The position numbers and the translations under genes were made by a program. This document shows, in pieces, positions 16,105-24,419 of a DNA stretch of 64,000 bases. Below the pieces are notes generated by a model, which worked only from the letters and a program-made list of their open reading frames with translations, did no database searches and was not told the origin of the DNA. The first letter of the stretch is position 1. Every line of letters begins with the position of its first letter. Source of the DNA: Microbacterium imperiale (GTDB lineage: Bacteria; Actinomycetota; Actinomycetes; Actinomycetales; Microbacteriaceae); NCBI RefSeq assembly GCF_017876655.1, contig NZ_JAGIOK010000001.1:2170001-2234000 (forward strand), in the 5' to 3' direction.

Positions 16105-16178
16105 TGGAGGGGCTGACGGGAATCGAACCCGCGCTATCTGCTTGGGAAGCAGATGTTCTGCCATTGAACTACAGCCCC
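16105..16178 (-). tRNA. tRNA-Gly (anticodon CCC)
   Basis: Read leftward from 16178: acceptor strand GGGGCTG pairs perfectly with CAGCCCC, discriminator T, and CCA is encoded. The anticodon arm is TCTGC-TTCCCAA-GCAGA, placing CCC at positions 34-36. The T-arm has TTCGATT between GCGGG and CCCGT, and the D-arm is GTTC-AATGGCA-GAAC. Length 74 with CCA is normal for tRNA-Gly. A TAAGCT -10-like element lies ~23 bases upstream on the minus strand (16206-16201). Its 3' end is duplicated at 15703. Confidence 0.95.
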
Positions 16179-16271
16179 GCGCACCCTGAGGTGCTCGGTC
16201 AGCTTACCCCACAGGTGCCGGACCGCCGGAAGCTGGGCCGCCCTCACCGGCCCCGCTTCCCGGCCCTGCGC

Positions 16272-18551
16272 TCACCGTTCGATCGCGACCTCCACGATCC
16301 GGCGGTCGGCGGCGGTGACGCGGTGGACGTCGCCGACGAACTCGAGCGCCGCCTCGGTCTCGCGCTCCGCACAGGACGGCCCGACCCACAGCTCGATGGC
16401 GCCGGGCTCGACGATCCGGGTGCCCTCGCGCCCGGTGAACGCGAGGCGCGCGGTGGGCACATCGAACGCGACGGTCGCCTCGGCACCGGCATCCAGGTCA
16501 ACGCGGGCGAAGCCGAGCAGCTGCGCGACCGGTCGCGTGACACTAGCGTGCACATCGCGGGCGTAGAGCTGCACGACGTCGGTGCCCGCGCGCTCGCCGG
16601 TGTTCCGCACCCGGACGCGCGCCGTGAACGAGCCGCCTGCTGTCACTGAGCCCGTGACCGTCAGGCCGTCGCGTGCGAAGGACGTGTAGGTCAGCCCGTG
16701 CCCGAAGGGAAGCGCCGGAGTGCTGTCGGCACTCGTGATCTCGGTGGGGCCGCCCAGGATCGGGTGCAGGTAGCTGTAGGGCTGCGCGCCGGCGGAGCGG
16801 GGGAGCGAGACGGGCAGATGCCCCGACGGCGAGACCTCGCCGGTCAGGATCGCCGCGATCGCGGATCCGCCCTCCTCGCCGGGGAAGAACGCCTGCAGCA
16901 CCGCAGCTGCGGCGCCGTCGCCCGACAGGGCCCAGTCGATCGCGTAGGGGCGGCCGGTCAGCATCACGAGCACGACGGGCGTCCCGGTGGCGATGAGGCG
17001 TTCGACGAGCTCGCGCTGCACGCCCGGCAGCTCGAGCGACGCGACGTCGTTGCCCTCGCCGACGGTGCCGCGCCCGAACAGCCCGGCCCGGTCACCGACG
17101 ACGACGATCGCGACCTCGGCGGCGCGCGCCGCGTCCTCCGCCTCGGCGAAGCCGCTGCGATCGTCGCCCTCCGCATCGCAACCGCGCACGACCGTGACCT
17201 CGGCTTCGGGAAGGGCCGACGAGAGGGATGCCGCGAGCGTGGGGATCTCGAAGCCCATCGGCACGCCGGGGTGGTGAGCCAGCACGTGGTTGGCGAACGA
17301 GTAGCAGCCCATCAGGGCTTCGGCGCTGTCGGCATTCGGACCGATCACCGCGACGCGGCGCGGCGCGGCGAGCGGAAGCACGCCGTCGTTGGTCAGCAGC
17401 ACGACGGACTCCTCCGCGAGTCGGCGTGCGACCGCGCGGTGCTCGGGCGAGTCGAGGTCGACGTCGGTCGGCGGTGCGTCGAAGGTCTCGTCGAGCAGAC
17501 CGAGCTCCTCCTTCTGCGTCAGCACGCGGCGCACCGCCCGGTCGATCACGGCCTCGTCGACGAGGCCCGCGCGCACCCGCTCGGCCAGCGGCGCCGTGAA
17601 CGCGTCGCCGGTGGGCAGCTCGACGTCGATGCCGGCCTCGAGGGCGAGCTCTGCCGCCTCGCCGCGGTCGCGGGCGACCGCGTGCATCGTGTGCAGGAAG
17701 GCGACCGAGAAGTAGTCCGACACGACCGTGCCGTCGAACCCCCACGCATCGCGCAGGATGCCGGTGAGGTAGGCGGGGGTCGCGCCGACCGGCATCCCGT
17801 CGATCTCGGCGTACGAGTTCATGACCGACCGCACGCCGCCGTCGCGCACCGCCATCTCGAACGGCGGCAGGAAGACATCGGCGATCTCGCGCGGCCCCGC
17901 GTGCACGGGGGCGTGATTGCGTCCCGACTGCGAGCCGGAGTAGCCCACGAAGTGCTTGAGCGTCGCGTGCACCCCCGTGCTCTGCAGCCCGCGGACGTAC
18001 GCCGTGCCGAGCACGCCGACGACGTACGGGTCCTCGGCGATGCACTCGTCGACGCGTCCCCATCGCGGGTCGCGGATGACGTCGAGGACGGGCGCGAGCC
18101 CCTGATGGATGCCCAGCTCGCGCATCGAGGCGCCGATGAGGGCGCCCATCTCTTCGACGAGCTCAGGGTCGAACGACGCGCCCCAGGCCAGCGGCGTGGG
18201 GAAGGTCGCCGCCTGCCACGCGGCGAGCCCGGTCAGGCACTCCTCGTGCACGAGCGCGGGGATGCCCAGGCGCGTCTCGCGGACGAGTCGGCGCTGCTCG
18301 TCCCACAGCCAGGCGGCGCGCTCGACGGGATCGACCGGGCGCGTGCCGTAGACCCGGGTGAGCTGCCCGAGACCGTGGACGGTGGCGTCGGCGTACGCGG
18401 TCGACGAGGCCATCTCGCCGGCCATGGGCGCGACGACCTCGTCGCCCTGGTCGACCCAGAAGCCCACGAGCTGGGCGAGCTTCTCGTCGAGGGTCATCCG
18501 CGCGATCAGGTCGGTGACGCGCGTGGAGACGGGGATATCGGTCAGAGTCAC
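16272..18551 (-). CDS. Glycoside hydrolase family 3 beta-glucosidase/beta-xylosidase
   Basis: The 759-residue protein follows GH3 order: an N-terminal TIM-barrel with DEKLAQLVGF, QGLAPVLDVIRDPRWGR, TLKHFVGYSGSQSGRNHAP and the nucleophile motif GTVVSDYFSV (Asp ~276); an alpha/beta sandwich (SVVLLTNDGVLPL, VAVIGPNADS, ELPGVQRELVERLIATGTPVVLV); and a C-terminal FnIII-like domain (LPFGHGLTYTSF, VRVRNTGERAGTDVVQLYARD). There is no signal peptide, so it acts in the cytoplasm on imported oligosaccharides. It is the last gene of the operon, 25 bases after the second permease. Beta-glucosides or xylo-oligosaccharides are the likely substrates; sequence does not decide which. Confidence 0.92.
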   Translation of the reverse strand: MTLTDIPVSTRVTDLIARMTLDEKLAQLVGFWVDQGDEVVAPMAGEMASSTAYADATVHGLGQLTRVYGTRPVDPVERAAWLWDEQRRLVRETRLGIPALVHEECLTGLAAWQAATFPTPLAWGASFDPELVEEMGALIGASMRELGIHQGLAPVLDVIRDPRWGRVDECIAEDPYVVGVLGTAYVRGLQSTGVHATLKHFVGYSGSQSGRNHAPVHAGPREIADVFLPPFEMAVRDGGVRSVMNSYAEIDGMPVGATPAYLTGILRDAWGFDGTVVSDYFSVAFLHTMHAVARDRGEAAELALEAGIDVELPTGDAFTAPLAERVRAGLVDEAVIDRAVRRVLTQKEELGLLDETFDAPPTDVDLDSPEHRAVARRLAEESVVLLTNDGVLPLAAPRRVAVIGPNADSAEALMGCYSFANHVLAHHPGVPMGFEIPTLAASLSSALPEAEVTVVRGCDAEGDDRSGFAEAEDAARAAEVAIVVVGDRAGLFGRGTVGEGNDVASLELPGVQRELVERLIATGTPVVLVMLTGRPYAIDWALSGDGAAAAVLQAFFPGEEGGSAIAAILTGEVSPSGHLPVSLPRSAGAQPYSYLHPILGGPTEITSADSTPALPFGHGLTYTSFARDGLTVTGSVTAGGSFTARVRVRNTGERAGTDVVQLYARDVHASVTRPVAQLLGFARVDLDAGAEATVAFDVPTARLAFTGREGTRIVEPGAIELWVGPSCAERETEAALEFVGDVHRVTAADRRIVEVAIER

Positions 18552-18576
18552 GGTCCGTGCTTTCTGTGGTGGGGGA

Positions 18577-19473
18577 TCAGCCCTTGACGGCGCCGGTGAG
18601 ACCGCCGACGATGCGGCGCTCGAACAGGCTGAAGAACGCCAGGGCGGGGAGCATCGACAGCGAGGTGAAGGCGAGGACCTTCGCGGTGTCGACGGAGTAC
18701 TGCGACGAGAAGGCCTGCACGCCGAGGGGCAGCGTGAACGTCGCCTCGTTGTTGAGGATGAACAGGGGCAGCAGGTAGCTGTTCCAGCTCGCGATGAACG
18801 CCAGGATGCCGACGGTGATGACGCCCGGGATCGACAGGGGCAGCACCATCCGCCAGAAGAACGACAGCCGGCCGCATCCGTCGATGAACGCCGCCTCTTG
18901 GATCTCGTCCGGGATGGCGCGCAGGAACGGCACCAGGATGATGATGGTCATCGGCAGTGCGAACGCGATCTGCGGCAGGATGACGCCCGCGAGCGAGTTC
19001 ATCAGACCGAGGTCGCGGATGACGATGTAGAGAGGCGTGATCGCGACGGTGATGGGGAACATCAGGCCCGACGCGAACACCGCGTACAGCACACCGCGTC
19101 CGCGGAACCGGTAGCGGGCGATGACGTAGCTGGCCATGAGGCCCAGGACGACCGCTCCGGCCGTGGTCGAGAGGGCGGCGATGGTGGAGTTGAGCACCTG
19201 CTGCCAGAACTGCGACCCGGTGAGGACCGCGAGGTAGTTCTCGATGTTCCACGGTGCCGGCCAGCCGGCGGGGTCGACCGTGATCTGCGCGTTGCTGCGG
19301 AAGCCACCGATGATGATGTACAGCACCGGCGCGAGCATGAGTGCGATCGTCACGAGGGCGACGAAGTAGACCAGGGGGCTGCCCCAGGGCAGGCGCTCCT
19401 TGCGGCGGCCGCGACGACCGGTCGGTGCGGGTGCGACGATCGCGCGGGTGGCGGGGGAGGTCAGAGCGGTCAT
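18577..19473 (-). CDS. Carbohydrate ABC transporter permease (MalG-type)
   Basis: The 298-residue inner-membrane protein has six predicted transmembrane helices and the permease loop EAAFIDGCGRLSFFWRMVLP (EAA...G type), plus the start pattern VYFVALVTIALMLAPVLYIIIGGFRSNAQI typical of CUT1 MalG/LacG subunits. The ATG at 19473 overlaps the stop of the MalF-type gene (ATGA). No ATPase gene is present; CUT1 importers in actinobacteria commonly borrow a shared MsiK-type ATPase coded elsewhere. The neighbouring GH3 gene suggests uptake of oligosaccharides. Confidence 0.92.
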   Translation of the reverse strand: MTALTSPATRAIVAPAPTGRRGRRKERLPWGSPLVYFVALVTIALMLAPVLYIIIGGFRSNAQITVDPAGWPAPWNIENYLAVLTGSQFWQQVLNSTIAALSTTAGAVVLGLMASYVIARYRFRGRGVLYAVFASGLMFPITVAITPLYIVIRDLGLMNSLAGVILPQIAFALPMTIIILVPFLRAIPDEIQEAAFIDGCGRLSFFWRMVLPLSIPGVITVGILAFIASWNSYLLPLFILNNEATFTLPLGVQAFSSQYSVDTAKVLAFTSLSMLPALAFFSLFERRIVGGLTGAVKG

Positions 19474-20489
19474 CGTTCCTGCTTCCCTTCGGTGATGGCC
19501 CCCGCCGTGTCGCGGCGCAGCACGTAGCGCTGGTACACGATGGCGACGACGAGCGAGATGAGGAAGATCACGACGGCGACGGCGTTGCCGTATCCGTAGC
19601 TGCCGGCGTTGCGGCCGTTGACGACCATGTAGGTGGCCATCGTCGAGGTGCCGGCCGTCGAGGCGACGTACTGGCCCCAGATGATGTACACGAGGTCGAA
19701 CAGCTGCAGCGCGCCGATGATCGACAGGAACGCCCAGATGCGCAGGGTGGGTGCGAGCAGCGGCAGGGTGATGCGCCAGTGCGTCTGCCAGTACCCGGCG
19801 CCGTCGAGGGCGGCCGCTTCGTAGAGCTCCTCGGGGATGCCCTGCAGGCCGGCGAGGAAGAGGATGACGGCGAAGCCGACGTACTTCCACGTGAGGATGC
19901 CCATGAGGGTCCAGATCGCGATGGACGGGTCGGCGATCCAGTCGCGGGTGAGGGCGCCCAGACCCAGCTGCTCGAGAGCGCCGTTGAGCGCGCCCTGCGT
20001 CTGCAGCATGAGGCCGAAGCCGGTGCCGACGACGACCTCGGCGATGACGTAGGGGACGAAGATGAGCACCCGGATCAGCGACTGACCGCGCATGCGGCGG
20101 TTTAGCAGAAGCGCCAGGAGCACCGCGACCGGGCCCTGCAGCACGAGCGAGGCGATCACGATGACGGCGTTGTGGCTGAGCGCCTCGACGAAGGTCGGGT
20201 CGGTGAGGATCGTGATGTAGTTCTGCAGACCGACGAATTCGGTGGGCGGGCCGTAGCCCTGCCACCGGAAGAACCCGTAGTAGGCCGCCATGACGACGGG
20301 GAAGATGACGAACCCGACGAACATCACCAGCGCGGGGCCGACGAGCACCGCGACCTCGAGGCGTCCCGACCAGCCCAGGCCTCGGCGGCGCCGGGAGGGC
20401 GGGGGCGTCGTGGTGACGCCCCCGCCCTCCCGGGCCGCGAGATCCGAACCGGTGGCGGTGTCCGCCACGGCTGTCTCGCTGATCGACAT
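19470..20489 (-). CDS. Carbohydrate ABC transporter permease (MalF-type)
   Basis: The 339-residue protein starts at ATG 20489. A ~45-residue Thr/Pro/Arg-rich cytoplasmic tail precedes six membrane helices (VAVLVGPALVMFVGFVIFPV first). The EAA loop is EELYEAAALDGAGYWQTHWR. It matches the CUT1 MalF/LacF subunit and pairs with the MalG-type gene, with which it overlaps by four bases. It begins nine bases after the stop of the solute-binding protein gene. Confidence 0.92.
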   Translation of the reverse strand: MSISETAVADTATGSDLAAREGGGVTTTPPPSRRRRGLGWSGRLEVAVLVGPALVMFVGFVIFPVVMAAYYGFFRWQGYGPPTEFVGLQNYITILTDPTFVEALSHNAVIVIASLVLQGPVAVLLALLLNRRMRGQSLIRVLIFVPYVIAEVVVGTGFGLMLQTQGALNGALEQLGLGALTRDWIADPSIAIWTLMGILTWKYVGFAVILFLAGLQGIPEELYEAAALDGAGYWQTHWRITLPLLAPTLRIWAFLSIIGALQLFDLVYIIWGQYVASTAGTSTMATYMVVNGRNAGSYGYGNAVAVVIFLISLVVAIVYQRYVLRRDTAGAITEGKQER

Positions 20490-20497
20490 GGTTTCGG

Positions 20498-21802
20498 TCA
20501 GCCCTTCTTCGCGGCGTCGGAGACCGACTGGATCATCTGCTCGGGCGAGCTCTTGCCCGCGAGCAGGTCGACCACCGCGACGTTCAGCGCGTTGCCGACG
20601 TTCTGGCCCAGCACGGTGTCGAGCCACTGCGACACGAACGGCGCCTTGTTGTAGGCCGCGAGGACGTCCTGCAGGTACTCCTCCTCGACGGCGCCCTGAG
20701 CGACCGAGTTCACCGGCGGCGCGTTGAACGCCTTGTAGTACGCCTCCTGCTGCTCGGAGGTGGCGAGGAAGTTGAGGAAGTCGGCGCACTCCTTCGGGGC
20801 CTTCGCCGAGCAGGAGTAGCCGTCGACGCCGCCCATGATCGAACCGGGCTCACCCGCACCGCCCGACAGCTCGGGGAACGGGAACCAGGCGAGGTCGGGC
20901 AGCGGCTGCTCGTCGGGCGTCAGCGACGCGATGACACCCGGGTTCCAGGCGCCCATGAGCTCCATGCCCGCCTGGTGGTTGGCGATGAGGCCGGCGCTGC
21001 TGCCGGCACCCTGCTGCGCCGAGGTGGTGAGGAAGCCCTCGTTGAACGGCTGCGACTCGGCGAAGTCGGCGAGGTCTTCGGCGGACTTCAGCCAGCACTC
21101 GTCGCTGAAGTCCTTCGAGTCGCCGGTCGCCTCGATGGTCTCGGCGCTGCACTCGCGCAGCGCGAAGTTGTAGAACCAGTGCGCCGCGGGCCAGGCATCC
21201 TTCGCGCCGAGCGCGATGGGGGCGATGCCCGCGTCCTTGAGCTGACCGACCGCGGCCTCGAGGTCCTCGATGGTCGTGGGGGTCTCGGTGATGCCGGCCT
21301 GCGTGAACAGGTCGGAGCTGTACCAGAACCCGCTGGGGAGCACCGCGAGCGGCATCGCCCACACCTTGTCCTGGTAGGTCTCGGCCTTGAAGGATCCCTC
21401 GGAGATCTCCTCCTTGGCGGTGTCGCCGATCAGGTCGGTGAGATCCATCAGCTGGCCGGCCTGCACCATCGCCGCCATCTTGCCGCCGCCGCGCTGCAGG
21501 AAGATGTCGGGCGGGTCGCCGGCGTTCAGCGCGGTCTGGAGCTTGCCGTCCATGTCCTCGTTCTGCACGGACTGCATCGTGATCTTGACGTTCTCGTTCT
21601 CGGCCTCGAACGCCGCGATCGCGTCCTTCCAGAACTCCTGGCCGGGGCCGGTCGTCGAGTTCTGCCAGAGGGTCATCTCGACGGTGCCGTCGGCGCTGCC
21701 GCCGTCGCCGCCGCTGCTGCAGGAGGTGAGGGCCAGGGCGCCCACCGCCAGGATCCCCGCCGTGACGGCGGCCTTGCGGCCGACCGTGGTCATGCGTGCC
21801 AT
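20498..21802 (-). CDS. Extracellular sugar-binding lipoprotein of ABC transporter (family 1)
   Basis: The 434-residue protein starts at ATG 21802. It has a lipoprotein signal peptide with lipobox LTSC (mature Cys ~residue 28) and a Gly/Ser linker, then a family 1 solute-binding fold (TVEMTLWQNSTTGPGQEFWKDAIAAFEAEN, GDPPDIFLQRGGGKMAAMVQAGQLMDLTD, GVDGYSCSAKAPKECADFLNFL). It should be anchored outside the membrane and deliver sugar to the two permeases. It is first in the operon; two palindromes in the upstream gap probably bind the divergent LacI regulator. Confidence 0.93.
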   Translation of the reverse strand: MARMTTVGRKAAVTAGILAVGALALTSCSSGGDGGSADGTVEMTLWQNSTTGPGQEFWKDAIAAFEAENENVKITMQSVQNEDMDGKLQTALNAGDPPDIFLQRGGGKMAAMVQAGQLMDLTDLIGDTAKEEISEGSFKAETYQDKVWAMPLAVLPSGFWYSSDLFTQAGITETPTTIEDLEAAVGQLKDAGIAPIALGAKDAWPAAHWFYNFALRECSAETIEATGDSKDFSDECWLKSAEDLADFAESQPFNEGFLTTSAQQGAGSSAGLIANHQAGMELMGAWNPGVIASLTPDEQPLPDLAWFPFPELSGGAGEPGSIMGGVDGYSCSAKAPKECADFLNFLATSEQQEAYYKAFNAPPVNSVAQGAVEEEYLQDVLAAYNKAPFVSQWLDTVLGQNVGNALNVAVVDLLAGKSSPEQMIQSVSDAAKKG

Positions 21803-21918
21803 GTGATTCCTTCTCTCTTCGTTGAGTGGACATCTGCCGGTGAACACGGCCGCGCGGGTGATCGGGATCACGGAGCGACGGTGCTCGGTGTCGTCGGACT
21901 CGCTGGTGCTGTCGGACA

Positions 21919-21931
21919 CCGAAAGTTTCGG
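21919..21931. promoter_or_regulatory. Palindromic operator 1, probable LacI-family site
   Basis: CCGAAA-G-TTTCGG is a perfect 13-base palindrome embedded in a longer imperfect one (gtcgg...ccgac). It sits between the divergent sugar-binding protein gene and lacI, about 117 bases upstream of the former, so it is well placed to control the transport operon. Confidence 0.5.
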
Positions 21932-21953
21932 CCGACAACAAAGAGGTGTCAAA

Positions 21954-21967
21954 CGTTTTCGAAAACG
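21954..21967. promoter_or_regulatory. Palindromic operator 2, probable LacI-family site
   Basis: CGTTTTC-GAAAACG is a perfect 14-base palindrome with a central CG, the usual form of LacI/GalR operators, followed by another CGGTTTCC half-site. It lies 26 bases upstream of the lacI-type ATG and probably mediates autoregulation and repression of the divergent operon. Confidence 0.6.
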
Positions 21968-21993
21968 GTTTCCATTGGCATTAGCATGCGACC

Positions 21994-23016
21994 ATGACGC
22001 GGAACCGGCCGACCATCCACGACGTCGCCGCGCGCGCCGGCGTCTCGGTCTCGACCGTGTCGAAAGCGGTGAACGGGCGATACGGCGTCGCGACCGCGAC
22101 CGTGGACGTCGTCATGGCCGCCGTCGCAGACCTCGGCTACGAGTCGAGTCTCATCGCGAGCAGCATGCGGTCGCGCTCGACCGGGGTCATCGGCGTTCTC
22201 GTCGCCGACTTCGAGCCGTTCAGCGCCGAGATCCTCAAGGGCGTCGGCGATGCGCTGCGCGACACCAGCTACGACCTGCTCGCGTATTCCGGCTCGCGGG
22301 GAGACGAGGAGGGGTGGGAGCGCCGGTCGCTGTCTCGCCTGAGCGGCACACTCATCGACGGCGCCATCATGGTGACCCCGACGGTCGTGAAGGCCGGTGC
22401 CGACGTCCCGCTCGTCGCGATCGACCCGCATACGGGGCCCGCGGACGTCCCGACCGTCGAGAGCGACAGCTACGGCGGCGCGCGCGAGGCGACCGCCTAT
22501 CTCGTCGCGCTCGGGCACACGCGCATCGGCTACATCGCCGGTCGGGCCGATCTGCGCTCATCGATCGCGCGGGATGCCGGCTACCGCCGGGCCCTCGCCG
22601 ATGCCGGCATCCCGTTCGATCCGAGGTTCGTCGGTGCCGGCCGCTATCGCGAGGCGACCGTGCGCGAGGTCGCGATCGACATGCTCTCGGCGCCGGATCG
22701 TCCGACGGCCGTGTTCGCGGCGAACGACGTGTCGGCGATCGCCATCGCGCAGGTCGCGGCGGAGCTCGGCCTCGCGGTTCCGGGCGACCTGTCGATCGTC
22801 GGATTCGACGACATCCCCGAGGCCACCCGGTTGCCGACCGCTCTGACCACGGTGCGCCAGCCGATGGGCCGCCTCGGCGCCGCCGCCGTCGAGCTGCTGC
22901 TGACGCTCATGCGGGGTGAGACGCCCGCGACGACCCACGTTCGGCTGCCGACCAAGCTCGTCCTGCGGCAGACGACCGCGCCGCCGCGTCCCGGGTCCGA
23001 GGCGGCACGGGCCTAG
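21994..23016 (+). CDS. LacI family transcriptional regulator
   Basis: The 340-residue protein has a LacI helix-turn-helix at the N-terminus (TIHDVAARAGVSVSTVSKAVN, then hinge helix IASSMRSRSTGVIGV) and a periplasmic-binding-like sugar domain (IGYIAGRADLRSSIARDAGYRRAL; AVFAANDVSAIAIAQVAAELGL; PGDLSIVGFDDIPEATRLPTALTTVRQP). It is divergent from the sugar importer/GH3 operon, with two palindromes between, so it probably represses that operon until the sugar is present. Its stop codon overlaps the -10 element of dcd. Confidence 0.93.
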   Translation: MTRNRPTIHDVAARAGVSVSTVSKAVNGRYGVATATVDVVMAAVADLGYESSLIASSMRSRSTGVIGVLVADFEPFSAEILKGVGDALRDTSYDLLAYSGSRGDEEGWERRSLSRLSGTLIDGAIMVTPTVVKAGADVPLVAIDPHTGPADVPTVESDSYGGAREATAYLVALGHTRIGYIAGRADLRSSIARDAGYRRALADAGIPFDPRFVGAGRYREATVREVAIDMLSAPDRPTAVFAANDVSAIAIAQVAAELGLAVPGDLSIVGFDDIPEATRLPTALTTVRQPMGRLGAAAVELLLTLMRGETPATTHVRLPTKLVLRQTTAPPRPGSEAARA

Positions 23017-23025
23017 GCTGTCAGC

Positions 23026-23631
23026 GTGCTGCTGAGTGATCGCGACATCCGTGCCGGAATCGATCAGGGACGCATCGGTCTCGACCCGTGGGACCCCTCG
23101 ATGGTGCAGCCCTCGAGCGTCGACGTGCGCTTGGACCGGTACTTCCGGCTGTTCGACAACCACAAGTACCCCTTCATCGACCCGGCGCAGGACCAGCCCG
23201 AGCTGACGCGGCTGATCGAGGTCGACCCGGATGAGCCGTTCATCCTGCACCCCGGTGAGTTCGCTCTGGGATCGACGTTCGAGCAGGTGCGCCTGGCGGA
23301 CGACGTCGCCGCACGCCTCGAGGGCAAGTCGTCCCTCGGGCGCCTCGGCCTCATCACCCACTCCACGGCCGGGTTCATCGACCCCGGATTCTCGGGGCAC
23401 GTGACCCTCGAGCTCGCGAACGTCGCGACCCTGCCGATCAAGCTGTGGCCGGGCATGAAGATCGGCCAGCTCTGCTTCTTCCAGCTGACCTCGGCCAGCG
23501 AGAACCCGTACGGCTCGGGCCCGTACGGCAATCGCTACCAGGGGCAGCGGGGGCCGACGGCATCCCGGTCGTTCCAGAACTTCCACCGCACCGACGTCGG
23601 CACCATCGACGCGGGTTCGCGCGGCGCCTGA
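23026..23631 (+). CDS. dcd: dCTP deaminase
   Basis: The 201-residue protein matches Dcd throughout: [69 protein letters not shown] with the catalytic Glu and Arg, and IGQLCFFQL. The long insert and C-terminus resemble the actinobacterial bifunctional dUMP-forming type, but this needs checking. It acts in the cytoplasm to supply dUTP/dUMP for thymidylate. No ribosome site precedes the GTG; a TAGGCT -10 element ends six bases before it, so the mRNA is probably leaderless. Confidence 0.95.
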   Translation: MLLSDRDIRAGIDQGRIGLDPWDPSMVQPSSVDVRLDRYFRLFDNHKYPFIDPAQDQPELTRLIEVDPDEPFILHPGEFALGSTFEQVRLADDVAARLEGKSSLGRLGLITHSTAGFIDPGFSGHVTLELANVATLPIKLWPGMKIGQLCFFQLTSASENPYGSGPYGNRYQGQRGPTASRSFQNFHRTDVGTIDAGSRGA

Positions 23632-23636
23632 GACGC

Positions 23637-23679
23637 CGAGGCCCCCGACCGACGGCGGATGCCGCGGGCCGAGGGCTCG
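23637..23679. terminator. Imperfect hairpin between convergent dcd and MarR-like genes
   Basis: A GC-rich stem starts CGAG-CCC and closes GGG-CTCG, with several mismatches, around a small inner hairpin gcgg-atg-ccgc. It fills the gap between two convergent stops and could end both transcripts. There is no T-tract, so it would be a weak intrinsic terminator at best. Confidence 0.35.
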
Positions 23680-23688
23680 ATGGTGCGA

Positions 23689-24309
23689 TCAGGCGGCGTC
23701 GCGACCGGCGCGGAAGCCGGCGGTGAAACCGCGCTCGAAGGCGCGCTCTCCCCGGTGGTGCTCTCCCCGGTGGTGCGGGTGCTCGCCGTGCATCTCGTGA
23801 TGCGCTTCCCCGCCGCGGTGGCTGCCGCAGCGGCCGCGGGGTGCGGCTCCGAAGCCCCGGTGTCCGCGCGGTCCGAAGCGGCGAGGCGCCGACTCGTCCC
23901 ACCCGAGCTCGCGGGCGATCGTCTGCAGCGTCGCGAGGGTCGCGGCGAGATCCGCCTCGGGGACGGCGTCGCTCACGCGGCCGTGCACGCCGTCGACGAG
24001 GGCTTGGATGCGCTCGCGCTCCGCGCGCCCCCGGTCGCTGATGCGCCACTGGCCGTCGGCCTCCTCGACCCAGCCGCGAGCGGCGAGGGAGCGGACCCGC
24101 TTGCCGCCCTGCTGCACCCGCTCGGCGAGAGCGGGGGCGTCGAGCCTGCCCGCGACGACGTTGAGCACGGCCCAGTCGCGGCGATCGAGTCCTTCCGGGG
24201 CCAGCGCGCGGTCGAGCTCCGCCGCGAGGGCCGAACCGGCGGCGCGGGCCCAGAAGGCGAGCGTGCGGTGACGGGTGGCGGCATCCTGTGTGGTCTGTTC
24301 GGTGGTCAT
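23689..24309 (-). CDS. MarR/PadR-like winged-helix regulator with His-rich C-terminal tail
   Basis: The 206-residue protein has a winged-helix N-terminal domain (RRDWAVLNVVAGRLDAPALAERVQQGGKRVRSLAARGWVEEADGQWRISDRGRAERERI). Its C-terminal tail has histidines spaced by Gly/Glu/Arg (HRGGEAHHEMHGEHPHHRGEHHRGE), which is outside the normal MarR domain and resembles metal-binding tails. It is divergent from a second MarR-like gene whose N-terminus is also Gly/His-rich. A shared operator between them is likely. The ligand is unknown; Ni, Co, Zn or Cu sensing is a reasonable guess by analogy with His-rich regulators such as YqjI. Confidence 0.75.
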   Translation of the reverse strand: MTTEQTTQDAATRHRTLAFWARAAGSALAAELDRALAPEGLDRRDWAVLNVVAGRLDAPALAERVQQGGKRVRSLAARGWVEEADGQWRISDRGRAERERIQALVDGVHGRVSDAVPEADLAATLATLQTIARELGWDESAPRRFGPRGHRGFGAAPRGRCGSHRGGEAHHEMHGEHPHHRGEHHRGERAFERGFTAGFRAGRDAA

Positions 24310-24391
24310 GGTGTTTCCTTCCGTGGGCCGGTCGATCCGACCCGATGTATGTCCTTTTGCATGCATATGCACTATGACATGGAGGGAAATG

Positions 24392-24407
24392 CATGTCAAG
24401 CGACATG
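24392..24407. promoter_or_regulatory. Palindromic operator between the divergent MarR-like genes
   Basis: CATGTC-AAGC-GACATG is a perfect 6+4+6 inverted repeat, 13 bases upstream of the right-hand gene. A further GACATG half-site at 24376 and the TGCATGCATATGCA stretch at ~24358-24371 make this short gap (24310-24419) unusually rich in CATG half-sites and AT compared with its surroundings. It probably binds one or both flanking regulators. Confidence 0.6.
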
Positions 24408-24419
24408 TATCCTCGAGTC

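Noticed and set aside
15703..16125. An intact genomic island at tRNA-Gly
   Set aside because: Only ~400 bases lie between the repeats, and no integrase or excisionase is present.
15536..16164. Repetitive proteins of ~140-190 residues across the tandem repeat
   Set aside because: The 60-bp period keeps all frames open; the peptides are 20-residue repeats without start signals, so they are by-products of the repeat.
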